A DNA stretch of 64,000 bases from Cyrtodaria siliqua (GCA_037043455.1 JAWPHD010001348.1:124001-188000); one strand, 5' to 3'; numbered from the stretch's first letter, positions 1 to 11,643 are shown. Translations and numbers: made by a program. Notes: generated by a model not told the origin, from the sequence alone.

Positions 1-738
1 TCGGGCGAGTAGAAATTGTCAAATGGTAGTCCGACCGGGCGAGTGAATTTTTCTGCCTGTTCAATTGAAAATATTTTGATTTCTCGGCAAATATCTCTCA
101 AAAATTGCCTAAAGAGTTTGTTTTTATGCATCCGAGATGCTTTCACGATCTGCAACACTGAAACGCATGATGTAAGTAGCAGGAGCTCGTTGAGCTAGAC
201 TGGGACTTTGCTCGCTTAAATTTATAGTAGTTTCGCCCAATAGTCGGTTCGTAATGGTATTTTATTTGCAAGTTAATGATATTTTAGATCGAATTTTGAG
301 GATGAATATAGCGATTAAACCATGGAAAAAATATCAGCTTTGATTAAAAAATAAATTCAGATATATTGGCAAGTCGAAGAATAATTTAACACTCGTTGAA
401 TCTGGTTGAATATTAGCTGATTTTTGTAAACCAGTCTACGAGCCGAGGGTAAATGTTATTGACGACACCGGTTACTTTCATGCGGACTGTCAAAATGTCA
501 AAGCAAACAAGTATAAAATCTTTCTTAGCAAGTAAAAGTCAAGGGGGCGGAGATGAAAGGGTACAAGGCATGTTAGGGGACACATGCTGACAGGGCCTAG
601 AGGGCCTAGAGGGCCAAGAGCTAGAGTGGAGTCATCTTCAGACAGTGAATAGTCATTTAGCTGACTTCTTAACTAATAAGCACTGACTTTTCAAATGGAC
701 TGAAATAGGAAAAGCTTACTGTTAATTTTAGGTGACCA
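1..738. other. Unrecognised AT-rich sequence with GGGCGAGTG motifs
   Basis: No gene or repeat family is recognised here. The motif GGGCGAGTG occurs twice in the first 50 bases and again three times near 1,100-1,150, which suggests a short dispersed repeat. A stretch near 575-615 holds three GGGCC-containing tandem steps (CCTAGAGGG). One frame there ends in an acidic ESSSDSE stop, but it has no upstream support and is not called as an exon. Confidence 0.3.
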
Positions 739-808
739 TTTCAAACAGTGCAGACCCAGATCAGAGAGCTACTCCAGGACACCTGATCTGGGTCTATACT
801 CTTTGAAA
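739..808. repeat. Hairpin with 26-bp imperfect arms
   Basis: Left arm 739-764 and right arm 783-808 are inverted copies matching at 22 of 26 positions. The inner 13 bp (AGACCCAGATCAG and its complement) are perfect, with an 18-base loop. It could be a small foldback repeat or a remnant of a MITE end. Confidence 0.6.
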
Positions 809-2556
809 ATAGCACATATGTGTGTGCCTCACACAGTCACTGTAAAGCATAAGTTTTGTGCCCTAAATGGCAGGTCTGTAAACGTACTAACTTTTAAATC
901 TGTATGACTAGTCACTCAGCACTACAAGACTGAGCCTGTAGCTAGGATCAACATTAAAAATTACAAAAAACATGCTTTTTCAACTCTTTATTAATATTAA
1001 AGAATTTGACATATAAATTATACAAGTGGTTTATTGTGTATAAAGACATAATATTATTTCCTATCAACAACAGTTAAAAATCACCCTAAAATATAAGGGC
1101 GAGTGAAACTTTGATAAGGGCGAGTGCATTTTACAGGTCACTAGTCCTACAGGGCGAGTGGCATTCAAAAGAATTTTACACCCCTGTTACAAAATGTTAA
1201 ACTCCAATACAGGAAAACAGCATACTTTTTGCAATTCCCCTTCCTAAAGTTCCTGGACTTTTAGGTGACTAGTACCCTTAAAGATTTCCCGTGAAAGGGT
1301 TATTTGTATAACATTCAAATACCGTAGCGTTCGGCGCTCCGTGAAATTAGAACGGGGGCCGCATTTTAGAATGTCCCAAAACGGAAATGCGTCAATTTCC
1401 CAATATCCGGTTGACTTAAATTGCATTTTATCGCTGAATAAACAGAGTTGCGACTATTTACTGCATTCAATCGCTTAATAAACTATGTAAGAACTATTTT
1501 CTTTGTTGTTTTTCTTCTATTAAATGTTACTCGTCCTCTCGGACGACCGATTCATGGATTTCACTCGTCCGGATTCGAATTTCACTCGTCAATACGAGCT
1601 GCAAATCAAGAAGCCCGTCGGGCTCGTGTTCTTGAATATTGGACAAGCCCGGCAGGCATTTTACCAGTCTCGGGCTTGCGGGCTTGTGCATATTTCGACC
1701 ACTGTGTATACATTTTCAATTATTATTAAGGTGATCATTAGAAAAAAAAATCACCTTAAGGACTCACACCACTATTATCTCTCTTGAATACTCGTGCCCT
1801 ACAGATGAAGGAGGTAGATAAAAAAAACAAGTTCACTTTTCTACATTTTACACGATACATCGATTTATCTTTACCAGGTTCTAATTCTACAGCATTTTAG
1901 GAAGAGATCACAGAAAAATGCATGTTGATATAAGATTTCTAGCCAATTCTGCCTCATTTTACACATCATGGGTCTAATCACCACGGGGTTGTATTTTGTC
2001 TTAATTTTGATAGATGTCACGCAAACATGGAATTAAAAATGTTTAATCTGGTAAATATTTGTTAAATGTGTTTTAAATTGCAGATATTGGATCAATGAAG
2101 AATTTAAGCATAAATAAATGTTGCAAAATCTTTTTTATCTCTATGCCACGAACAAAAACATTACAATGGGACCCTATGGAAAATTAATTGTGGTGTGAGA
2201 CGTGTTCAGATTTTTTCAAAGGGAAGTAACAATGTTATTCTTAATACATACTTTAATCATAAAGTTTAATGAATGTGTCGTCTCCCTATTTATAAAAGTC
2301 GAGTATGAAAAGCCCGTCTAGTTTCCCCAACATTATTTTTATTATCGAGCCATCTTGTATATATGCGCGCGCATCTAGGGCTGACTATTGAAGGGGCTGT
2401 TGACTATTGCAATAGTAATGCTATTGCAGAAATTACAATTGCAGTATTATTACCACTGAGATATATTATTCATAACTTTTACATCCGGTCAACTTCCGGT
2501 ATGTTGAGATATTCAGTAGGTGAAAATGAAGATGTTTATCCTCAATCTCTATATGA
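809..2556. other. Intergenic, no gene recognised
   Basis: Three GGGCGAGTG-type motifs lie at 1,098-1,165. ACTCGTCC motifs lie at 1,528-1,590 in the complementary sense (CACTCGYCC), so this short repeat occurs in both orientations. A small inverted repeat (AAGGTGAT and ATCACCTT) lies at 1,729-1,757. The remainder shows no coding or structural signal. Confidence 0.3.
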
Positions 2557-4415
2557 ACAAGAGGCCCAAGTGGGCCTGTAGAAGCTCTACTGGTATGATG
2601 TGTTCAAAAAGATAAACATGATAAAGGCCAACCCAAGAAACATGTTTCCTATATATATAACTCTGTGTAAACTTTGGGTTATCCTGGCGGCCAATTTGAA
2701 TATTTGATGACAACGAAAAAACACACGCTTGATAGAGGCCAACAACAGGAACATGTATATGATATTTAACTAGAATGGAATAAGTGACAATATGTCGTTT
2801 GATAAATGTCCTTAAATTTGACCGAAGTTTAGCCATGTTGGCCATCATGGATGCATGACTGGAGGCCCCAAAAACACAATTCTGAGGGGGACTAACCCAA
2901 AGATCATTTTGATTAAGTTTCATCAAAATTCTTCAAGCGGTTTCAGGGAAGATGTCATTTTTAACGTTTTCCTATATTACTCTATGTAAACTTTGGGTTG
3001 CTGTGGCGGCCATTTAGATTATTCGACGATAACGAAAAAACACAAACTTGATAGAGGCTAACCCAAGGAACATGTTTACGTTATTTCACAAGAATGGAAT
3101 AAGTGGTTTCGGAGGAGATGTTGGTTTTCCTTAAATTTGCGCTAATTTTAGCCATGGCGGCTATCTTGGATGACTGGCAGCTGCGAAAAACAAAATTCTG
3201 AGTGGGACTATCCTAAAGATCATTGTGATTTAAGTTTCATCAAAATCCTTCAAGCGGTTTCGGAAAAGATGTTAATTTTTATCCTTTTCCTATATTACTC
3301 TATGTAAACTTTGAATCGCCGTGGTGGCCATTTTGATTATTCGACGATAACGAAAAACACAAACTTGATAGAGGCTAACCCAAGGAACATGTTTATGATA
3401 TTTCACAAGAATGGAATGTGGTTTCGGAGATGTTGTTTGAAATTTCCTTAAATTTGACCTAGTTTAAGAAATGGCGGCCATCTTGGATGACTAGCGGCCG
3501 CGAAAAACAAAAATCTGAGAGGGACTATCCCAAATATCATGGTGATTAAGTTTCATCAAAATCCTTCAAGACGTTTCAGAGAAGATGTCATTTTTAACCT
3601 TTTCCTATATAACTATGTAAATTTGGGTCGCCGTGGTGGCCATTTTGACTATTCGACAATAAAGAAAAACACAAACTTGATAGAGGCAAACCTAAAGAAC
3701 ATACATGTATATGATATTTCACAAGAATGGCGATAACGAAAAACACAAACTTGATAAAGGCCATTTAGATTATTCGACGATAATTTCACAAGAATGGTAT
3801 AAGTGGTTTCGGAGGAGAGGTCGTTTGAAATTTCCTTAAATTTGACCTAATTTTAGCCATGGTGGCCATCTTGGATAACTGGCGGCTGCGAAAAACATAA
3901 AGCTGAGGGGGACTATCCTAAAAATCATTGTAATGAAGTTTCATCAAAATCCCTCAAGCGGTTTCAAAGAAGATGTAATTTTTAGCCTTTTCCTATATAA
4001 CTATATGTAAACTTTGAGTCGCCGTGGCGGCCATTTTGATCATTTGACGATAACGAAAAAATACAAATTTGATAGAGGCCAACCCATGGAACATGTTTAT
4101 TTTCACAATAATGGAATAAGTGGTTTCGTGGCCGCTAGTCATCCAAGATGGCCGCCATGTCGTTTGAAAATTCCTTAAATTTGACCTAGTTTTAGCCATG
4201 GTGGCCATCTTGGATGACTGGCGGCCATGAAAAACAACAAATCTGAGAGGGGACCTCCCAAGTAACATTGTGATGAAGTTTCATCAAAATCCTTCAAGCG
4301 GTTTCAGAGATGATCATGTCGATTTTATAAAATTGATAACAGACGGACAGACAGACAGACAACGGATCAAAAGTGATCCCATAAGCTCGCCTGGCCTTTG
4401 GCCAGTAGAGCTAAA
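2557..4415 (+). mobile_element. Modular tandem-repeat element, pearl/Helentron-like (copy 1)
   Basis: The left end is AAGAGGCCCAAGTGGGCCTG followed by AGCTCTACTGG. The right end is GGCCTTTGGCCAGTAGAGCT, so both ends carry an AGCTCTACTGG inverted motif next to a GGCC palindrome. The core holds about five direct repeats of roughly 316 bp; the anchor AAAATCCTTCAAGCGGTTTC starts near 2,926, 3,242, 3,558, 3,946 and 4,285. A CAGACGGACAGACAGACAGA stretch precedes the right end. No protein is encoded. This architecture resembles the tandem-repeat-core elements described in bivalves as pearl or non-autonomous Helentrons. That assignment is inferred from structure and has not been searched. Confidence 0.6.
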
Positions 4416-4780
4416 AATGAAAATATTAGACCTAAATGTATCCATATCAATTGGTGTTTTAAAATCAGACAACACCAAAAGAAGATACATTGATGTACAT
4501 AAAAAATAAAGCTTTTAATATAATTATCACTACAAACTAGTTTTATAAAGGGCTAGTCAGTTGAGCACCAACGATAAACATGGAGTTTACCCGCTACCAG
4601 AATGTGGAGGTCTTTTATTTTAATGATCACTGATTGGTCAAATTATTTTGATGATGTCATGTCACATGTGAAAGTTATGAATTGCAATAACATTGGGCAA
4701 AATTTAATTATTACAACTATCTTTTGAGATACAACTATAACAAAGAAGCAGATGAAATTATACTGTCTTTCGTCTTTATA
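4416..4780. other. Intergenic, nothing recognised
   Basis: AT-rich sequence without coding signal or recognisable repeat, between the modular element and the TTA-flanked TIR element. Confidence 0.3.
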
Positions 4781-4783
4781 TTA

Positions 4784-5993
4784 GGCCAAATAAAATTACA
4801 CCTGTGTTTACTGTAACATTGCTGAAAAAAATAGGGTAGGTAGGTAGGCATTTTATTTTATTTTTTTATTTTATTTTTTGGCGAAGTTACATTTAAGGTG
4901 GCGATGAGCTTTGATGAATGGGAAAATGTGGTATTTTAAAAACTACAATAGATAACAATATGAAATTGTGTATGTTTTATTGTTTCCCAAAAGGCCTGGT
5001 AACAACTGGCTCTTTTCCCAAACACTTGCAATTATTACAAAGGGGTAAAACAGTTTTAAGTGTTTTCTGCAAGTCCGAAAGAGGGTCAGCTCCAACAGCA
5101 ATGAGTACATGAGTCGGCTGGGATCAGTCCAGCTCCATACAGTGTGATCTCCAGTGGGGCCTGAAATGTTATGAGTGACTTGACTTCCATGCGCTTCCTG
5201 AATACCGGTATATGACCGTCAGGAAGGATGGGGGACCCACAGGTGTAGTCAACTTCTGCAGTTGACATACATGTAACCAAGAGTTCTTGCCTCCCAGACA
5301 GCTGAAAAAATATTCAAAGTTATAATGTCAAATGTTAATTGACCATTTGAATAGTTTTGTAGAAGTGTTGACTTACATGTATATTACTTCTCTAACATCA
5401 GAAAGTAATAAATATTTATAAATTTCTCATGTTAGTTATCATGAGCCTATATTGAGGTTGAGTTCAGAAAATTATTATGGAACAGCATACTTCTTCAAGA
5501 AGTTATAATGCAGTAGTAGTCGATGCCAATACTTAGTGCGGAGAAGCAAGTAAAGATATGCACATTAATATTACTGTTTTAGAAACAAACTTACGACAGG
5601 TGGCCTGGAACTCGGGGCATTTACCGACCTGTTTGTGGTACTTGTCAAACAATTCAACAATCGATTCTTTATGGAGAGTGCACGCCATAACATTAGCGCT
5701 GCCATGTGCTGACATTTTTAAAACTGTACAGCCAAAACAGCACTGGGAGATGCCATTTTGACTGTTTTATACCAGTCCTTTGCACAGTATACCGTGAAAT
5801 TCACACGCTTTCAAAACCGCACCGCGAAATTGAAAATTGCACCTTGATCTAATGAACGTTATTATTTTTTCAACATTTTTTTATTTATTTTTTTATTTTT
5901 TATTATATTTTTTCAATAAAATAAAAAGGAGTCGGGGGTGTTTTCAGAGGGTCGGTCGGGTTACTGTAAACTCAGGTATAATTTTATTTGGCC
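4784..5993. mobile_element. TIR element with TTA duplications, PIF/Harbinger-like
   Basis: Terminal inverted repeats 4,784-4,817 and 5,960-5,993 match at 31 of 34 positions and begin GGCCAAATAAAATTA. TTA lies directly outside both ends (4,781-4,783 and 5,994-5,996). A 3-bp TWA target duplication together with GG-starting ends is typical of PIF/Harbinger elements. Long T/A-rich tracts lie just inside both ends (4,850-4,880 and 5,865-5,930). No transposase or Myb-like protein is visible. Instead the interior carries a minus-strand coding candidate. The class is inferred from the ends only. Confidence 0.55.
5086..5715 (-). CDS. Possible two-exon gene inside the TIR element, function unknown
   Basis: A first exon may run from the ATG at 5,715 to 5,595, encoding about 40 residues rich in Lys, His and Cys, followed by a strong GTAAGT donor. 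A second may run from 5,301, after a T-rich CAG acceptor, to the stop at 5,086, encoding about 72 residues ending in a Cys-rich CTHCCWS tail. A reverse-strand AATAAA lies about 110 bases past the stop, near 4,976-4,981. The phases of the two exons do not agree through the strong donor. A weaker upstream CAG|GTCGGT donor would restore phase, or a micro-exon is missed. It could be a gene fragment captured by the surrounding element. I do not recognise the protein. Confidence 0.3.
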
Positions 5994-5996
5994 TTA

Positions 5997-6680
5997 TCTC
6001 CAAATGAACAAGATGAACTATAAAAACACAATACAAATTTATTATCCACAAAGATTACTTTGCATATTTAATTTTGACAATTTCGAACGGTGTGTTCGCG
6101 GCCATATTTGTTGTTACTTTGTGATGTATCAGTGACTTAATAACCTGCGATATGAGAAAAGCGGTCCAGTAAATTAGTTGATGTCCAAGACAAACAAAAT
6201 ACTTGCCAAAATAACCTTTTTGTTTCTTTTATTTTTATATGTGTTAATTCAATATTTCTGCGTTACAATAAATAATTTACAATCATTCGTTTTAGATTCC
6301 TAAAGTGTGCATGTTCAAGACAATCGTCTCGTCTTTCAGTAGTCGCCATTAGGTTTACAACTTTGGGAATCCCCATATAAATTAAAATCAATACTACTGA
6401 GGAAATTACAACTTAGAAGAACTAAAAACACACAAATGAATCAGATTATTAAATGAAAAATATACTCTAGAAACTATCGATAGTTCAGCATACATTGATA
6501 GTTCAGCATACTATTGGCGATAGTAATCGATAGTTCAAATTGCTATCGATGCATTGCTTTTGGAACGATCACTATTGCACTACATGTTCGATGTATTGTT
6601 TCACCTCTATTGAGACTGTGGTCATTTTTACGGCCAATATTTAATTTTTGGCGTAATTGATTTTGTATTTAGATTAAAGC
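5997..6680. other. Intergenic with short CGATAG repeats
   Basis: Several copies of ATCGATAGTTC / GATAGTTCAGCATA lie at 6,475-6,550, making small self-complementary patches. No gene is seen. Confidence 0.35.
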
Positions 6681-7358
6681 GCTCATGCATTTCCGATAAC
6701 ACATACCGAAAAAATCCCATCAAAAACAAGTTATAACTGAATGACGGCTTCACGACGATTGCTTCTTTGACAGCATCACCCGGAGTTTTGTATTAAAGGA
6801 TGGAGTGGCTGATGTTGTTTAACTAATTCTGTGAACATGACAGTATTCACGGGCTGCCTATTGCGTGTTGTCTGTTGTTAGAGATTTGCATTCTCAATTT
6901 TTTTCTAAATTATTATTTACGTCTATTTCTTACGTCTCCTAATCTCAAATCCTGTATCCGCCCATATTATGCGTGACATTGATGCCGATAGTACTTTTTT
7001 TATGTGTGCCAATATGACAACAGCTAGACAAAACAACCATGACTGAATGGGTTATGCATGCCATGCCCACTGTTTCAAATGGCTCATGCATTTCCGATAA
7101 CACATACCGAAAAAATCCTATCAAAAACAAGTTATAACAGAATGACGGCTTCGCGACGATTGCTTCTTTGACAGTTGTGGCATCACCCGGAGTTTTGTAT
7201 TAAAGAATGGAGTGGCTGATGTTGTTTAACAAAGTCTGTGAACATGACAGTATTCACGGGCTGCCTATTACAGTTTCCAGTTGCGTGTTGTCTGTTGTTA
7301 GAGATTTGCATTCTCAAGTTTTTTTAAAATTTATGCCAACTTCTTAAAACTCCTAATC

Positions 7359-7523
7359 ATGTATCGGTCTATCCTCCGAGCACGTTAAAGAACCATAGGA
7401 ATCTATTCGATAATAAGAGTAGAGCACGGTTCCCGGACTCCTATGTATCCTCCCCCTCTTTCTGGGGCGGCTCTAAATAACCTATACTGTGTTGATGAGC
7501 CGTTAAACAACATTCTTTTCAAT
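7359..7523 (+). mobile_element. 5'-truncated tRNA-derived SINE, family S1
   Basis: It matches the body and 3' end of the S1 copies at 19.9 and 39.7 kb, from TGTATCGGTCTATCCTCCGA to CGTTAAACAACATTC, and lacks the tRNA-like head. It is flanked by perfect 8-bp TCCTAATC duplications (7,351-7,358 and 7,524-7,531). The paralogous empty site is near 6,940. Confidence 0.8.
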
Positions 7524-7552
7524 TCCTAATCTCAAATCTTGTATCCGCCCAT

Positions 7553-7916
7553 TCATAATTTTGATAGAGCATCATCAAAAAAACTGACCAATCAGTGACC
7601 AGAAATAAGACATAACAATACATTCTGGTAGGTGATAAACTAGGTCTTTATCCTTGATGTTCAACCAAGTTTACTGTTAAAATTAAGGTATTTACAGTGT
7701 GATTATTTTGAAACCCTGCATATTTCATACACATTTATGTAAATTGATTCAAAATATGTATCTTTCAAAATCTAAACTTGAAAATTATCATCTTTTTCCA
7801 CTGCCAAAGATTTTTATTTTACTATAGAACCCAAGGATAAAAACCGAGTAACACGCTTTTTATCACCTAGTGAAAATAAGGTAAAATCTCAACATTTTGG
7901 CAATGCAAAATTATGA
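7553..7916. mobile_element. 364-bp MITE
   Basis: Perfect 11-bp inverted ends TCATAATTTTG (7,553-7,563) and CAAAATTATGA (7,906-7,916), plus subterminal inverted stretches around TAGGTGATAAA and TTTATCCTTG. It is flanked by AT on both sides, and removing the element and one AT reproduces copy 1 of the surrounding duplication (CCCATATTATGCG). A diverged relative of its interior lies near 38,245-38,395. No protein is encoded. Confidence 0.7.
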
Positions 7917-8026
7917 ATATTATGCGTGACATTGATGACGATAGTACTCTTTTTTTTTATGTGTGCCAATATGTCATATGACAACAGAAAAAACAACCAT
8001 GACTGATGCCATGCACGCTGTTTCAC

Positions 8027-8486
8027 TTTCCCCCTGTTTTGCTCAGTCTCTCTGCAAAAACGCAGGCAATTCAAACTGAATAATACCTGAGTCTGATAGT
8101 AGCAGCGACCGGTGTAGTATATCTGGTTCCCTGATAGTTCTATGCTTCAAAGATCAAAATATTTTCGCCAAAGAGTGTCGCAGCTGTTTGATGTACGTGC
8201 CATTAACGTGCAGACAGCGCGTTCTATTATTTTGGAACGTCGTCTGCATCAATAAATGACGTCATACATTCAACCGAACGTTAAGCAAATACCGAAAATG
8301 GAAAAAAACAAAAAAAACGAAACGAACATACACGAACCCCACGCACCCACAAAAAAACAAAATAAGGAAAAATCACTGAAAGTGCAGATATTATATTTTA
8401 AAAAAGTCTATTAATCTATGTAATTATTATAATATCTATTTTATTTGCAAATAAATGCGCACGTAAATTGCTAGGGAGCAAAGTAT

Positions 8487-8490
<4 letters not shown>
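8027..8490. other. Intergenic, nothing recognised
   Basis: No coding or repeat structure is recognised. There are adenine-rich patches near 8,300-8,360. Confidence 0.3.

Positions 8491-8565
<75 letters not shown>
8491..8565. repeat. (GA)37 microsatellite
   Basis: Uninterrupted GA dinucleotides over 75 bases. The Ser-Leu repeats in reverse translation are a by-product. Confidence 0.98.
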
Positions 8566-8566
<1 letters not shown>

Positions 8567-8802
8567 ACGCATTCTTTTTCGACATTTTAAAAATGAACGA
8601 ATAGAGGGCTTTATATGACGGGGATATGACACGACAGTACAAACACTGTATTCAACAGAAAGCACTTGTCGTCCAGGTAAGTTTAATTATCATCCCAAAA
8701 TGACAGAACATTTGATCATTTCTTATATACTTTTTTTTTTAAATAATTGATTTTACTCCTGAACGATTTCTTTTCTTACAGCTCAATTTAGACATACATA
8801 TA

Positions 8803-8903
8803 AACTGGGATGAATTCATCCCACATATCAGGGAGTAAGTACAGGTCTAAACAGGGAGTAAGTATAGGTCTATACGTACTCCCTGCAGATATTCATCCCA
8901 GAT
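8803..8903. repeat. Nested hairpin with AGGGAGTA motif
   Basis: Outer arms carry CTGGGATGAA and its complement. The inner palindrome at 8,852-8,885 pairs CAGGGAGTA with TACTCCCTG, and an extra AGGGAGTAAGTA copy lies at 8,830. A near-identical inner palindrome recurs at 10,961-10,988. Confidence 0.6.
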
Positions 8904-8914
8904 ATAAACCACAC

Positions 8915-9180
8915 ATTCCTTTTCGCTCACGGGATTTCCTTTTCGATTTCGAGTAAACTACACCTCTTTCTTAATTTCATCGAATATTTCATAATTGGGT
9001 TTAATAAAATATTTTAAATAATTAAACAAACATATAATACAAATGTAATTAAAATGCTTAATAAAGACATAAATATAACTGTAGATTTCTTTTTGCTCGC
9101 GGGATTTCCTTTTTGCTCCCGAGTAAACTACACCTCTTTCATCTTAATTTTCATAATTGGATTTAATAAAGAATATTGAT
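8915..9180. repeat. Direct duplication, period about 170 bp
   Basis: GGGATTTCCTTTT, GAGTAAACTACACCTCTTTC and CATAATTGGRTTTAATAAA occur in the same order near 8,920-9,010 and 9,090-9,175, so a unit of roughly 170 bp is present twice. Confidence 0.65.
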
Positions 9181-9240
9181 ATAGTAATACCATGTTTAAT
9201 TAATGAAACAAATAATAATTCTGTCATTAAACAACTTAAG

Positions 9241-9726
9241 TAAAGGGAATGTAGCGACACAGCCAAACACGCTCTTTTATTTATGATCTTTTGAATGTTG
9301 TACAAAAATGGATATGGGAGCCGCCATTTTGAAAACTATGACGTCTTAGTTCCATATGACCTGATATGGAATATTGATAAATATCATTTAAAGCAAAGCA
9401 AATCACTTCATATACAAATGAATGCAAACTCCTTAACTGGGCATATACAGCATTATTGCCATTAGTTAACATTCTTCATACAGTTACTTTAATTTTCCTC
9501 CTATAAATGAGTGTTTTTATATTTATCGGTATACCATATATGGTCATTTAGAACTGTGATGTCATAGCTCTAAAAATGGAGACTTCCATATTAGTCAACA
9601 GAACCTTCAAACGATCGTATCTTCTTTGTTTATCATCCGATTTTTGGTAATTCTTTCACCCATTTCCAAGTTTTTCAGAACTCTCAATAATAAAGATTGC
9701 ATGGCTGTGTCGCTATATTTCCTTTA
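9241..9726. mobile_element. 486-bp non-autonomous TIR element
   Basis: Terminal inverted repeats of 24 bp (9,241-9,264 and 9,703-9,726) beginning TAAAGGRAATRTAGCGACAC, 22 of 24 matching. The interior holds two stretches mentioning ATGACGTC / GTGATGTC near CCATTTTGAAAAC and CCATATTAG, which may be a weaker internal inverted repeat. There is no transposase. The superfamily is not assigned; a TA target is possible but not proven. Confidence 0.6.
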
Positions 9727-10990
9727 AGACAAAATATACTAAACACTTTCCTTTTCGCACGTGTATACCAACCGCTGAAAATGTGAGGCGACTACGCTGA
9801 GTTAGGCTTTCAGATTTGAGAAGCTGCCTTAATTCTCTGAATCAGCCCGACCCTTCAACAATAACAAAGGTAGATTAAACAAATTAAATTTCATATTTTC
9901 CGCTCATGAAACTTTTTTTTTTTTTTTTTTTTTACATAATTATGGATTGTATAGTTTAGTAGGGAATGCAATCATGGCCTTTTTACCTTCTGTTACAGGG
10001 GCCGAAATTCGGCTACTTCACAATTCAAAATTGGTACTTTTTTTTTACAACTGTGGCAGATTTCTTTTTCACAATTAAAAAAATCAAAAACAAATCAGTT
10101 CACTGACAAGAAGCCACTCGGATGTCTTGTTACAAAAAACCTCATTCTGGAATCGTTATGGACGCCTGCGGGTAAAATATACGTTTGCTGTTGAAATTAT
10201 CGAAATTCACAGCTTCCATGGCAACTTTCAGTTTCGGCGCTTCAGGTATCCGTTATAGTTAATCATCCCATTAGTATTCAGTCGTTTTTAACGCATGCCA
10301 CCATGTAAGACCTATAGCTTATAGGTAATACCGACCGTGCCATCTTCTTGTCATTGAAATGAAATTCACTGAAGTTGGCATATTTGATTCTCTAGTACAA
10401 AAAAGTACGAGAGATTGAATGACTGTTTATGTTTTATTCGTTATATATATACATGTATATATAATTCTGCTTGTGACATGAGCAGGAATTTTGCTGTCCA
10501 GGCTTACGTACCGAGAAATAACAAGTATTATAATACACACGCACTATATAGCCTAGTTTAAAATATCTCGTTATATTGAACGATATATCACTGTAATTGT
10601 TTGCAACGTTAGGAGAATAAGCATTGCGCATTGCGCATTGTAACGTGAGTAAGCAAAGCAATGCGAAATATTTCAGATGTGTGCGTTATTTTCACATTTT
10701 AGGGGTATTAGAATAGAAATTATTGTTTACAACTGAACTCCAAACCGTGATATATTAAACGATAATTCACAGTAAACGATGTTTTATTTCTTAAGTACAG
10801 AACTGTTGGTATGTTGTGGCCATTTAAGGAGTTCCACATCTTCAGGTATATAATATGTATATATATAAACTTTGTTTTGGTCCAGAAATCAATTAATTAA
10901 TATGTTAATCACTTTATGTCCATCTTTTACTATCCTATCTCTGTGCTGGATGCCTGTGAACAGGGAGTAAGCATACGTATACTCCCTGCA
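9727..10990. other. Intergenic; poly-T tract and one palindrome
   Basis: A pure T tract lies at about 9,910-9,933. The palindrome CAGGGAGTA...TACTCCCTG lies at 10,961-10,988 and repeats the hairpin at 8.85 kb. No gene is recognised. Confidence 0.4.
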
Positions 10991-11643
10991 GTGAAGCAGG
11001 CTATATGCTTTCAAAGTTAATGTGAAACAGGCCATATGATTTCAAAGTTAATGTGAACCAGGCCATATGCTTTCGAAGCTAATGTGAAACAGGCCATATG
11101 ATTTCAAAGTTAATGTGAACCAGGCCATATGCGTTCAAAGCTAATGTGAACCAGGCCATATGCTTTCAAAGCTAATGAGAACCAGGTCATATGCTTTCAA
11201 AGCTAATGTGAACCAGGCCATATGCGTCCAAAGCTAGCTAATGTGAACCATGCCATATGCTTTCAAAGCTAATGTGAAGCAGGCCATATGCTTTCAAAGA
11301 TAATGTGAACCAGGTCATATGCGTTTAAAGCTAATGTGAACCAGGCCATATGCGTTCAAAGCTAATGTGAACCAGGCCATATGCTTTCAAAGCTAATGTG
11401 AACCAGGCCATATTTCAAAGCTAATGTAAACCATGCCATATGCATTCAAAGCTAATGTGAACCAGGCCATATGCATTCAAAGCTAATGTGAACCAGGCCA
11501 TATGCGTTCAAAGCTAACGTGAACCATGTCATATGCGTTCAAATCTAATGTGAACCAGGCCATCTAATGTGAACCATGCCATATGCATTCAAAGCTAATG
11601 TGCTTTCAAAGCTAATGAGAACCAGGTCATATGCTTTCAAATG
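10991..11643. repeat. 31-bp minisatellite, about 22 units
   Basis: The consensus runs GTGAACCAGGCCATATGCTT then TCAAAGCTAAT. Twenty-two units can be read, three of them truncated (near 11,400, 11,550 and 11,595). Units 2/3 and 4/5 repeat as a pair, a hint of dimer-level duplication. The array abuts a LINE remnant on its right. Confidence 0.9.

Larger units (their letters stand above)
6681..8026. repeat. Tandem duplication, about 400-bp unit, second copy interrupted
   Basis: Copy 1 is 6,681-7,081 and copy 2 starts at 7,082 with the same GCTCATGCATTTCCGATAAC. The copies stay alignable through 7,325, again at 7,524-7,552, and again from 7,917 to about 8,026. The gaps in copy 2 are filled by a SINE (7,359-7,523) and a MITE (7,553-7,916). 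Copy 1 is therefore a natural empty site for both. Small indels also differ (TTGTGG and ACAGTTTCCAGTT are present only in copy 2). Confidence 0.8.

Noticed and set aside
575..648. Possible last exon ending ESSSDSE
   Set aside because: The frame is only about 30 codons after a stop, has no clear acceptor, and is built on a short GGGCCTAGA repeat.
8436..8665. Ser-Leu repeat frames on the minus strand
   Set aside because: Translation of the (GA)37 microsatellite.
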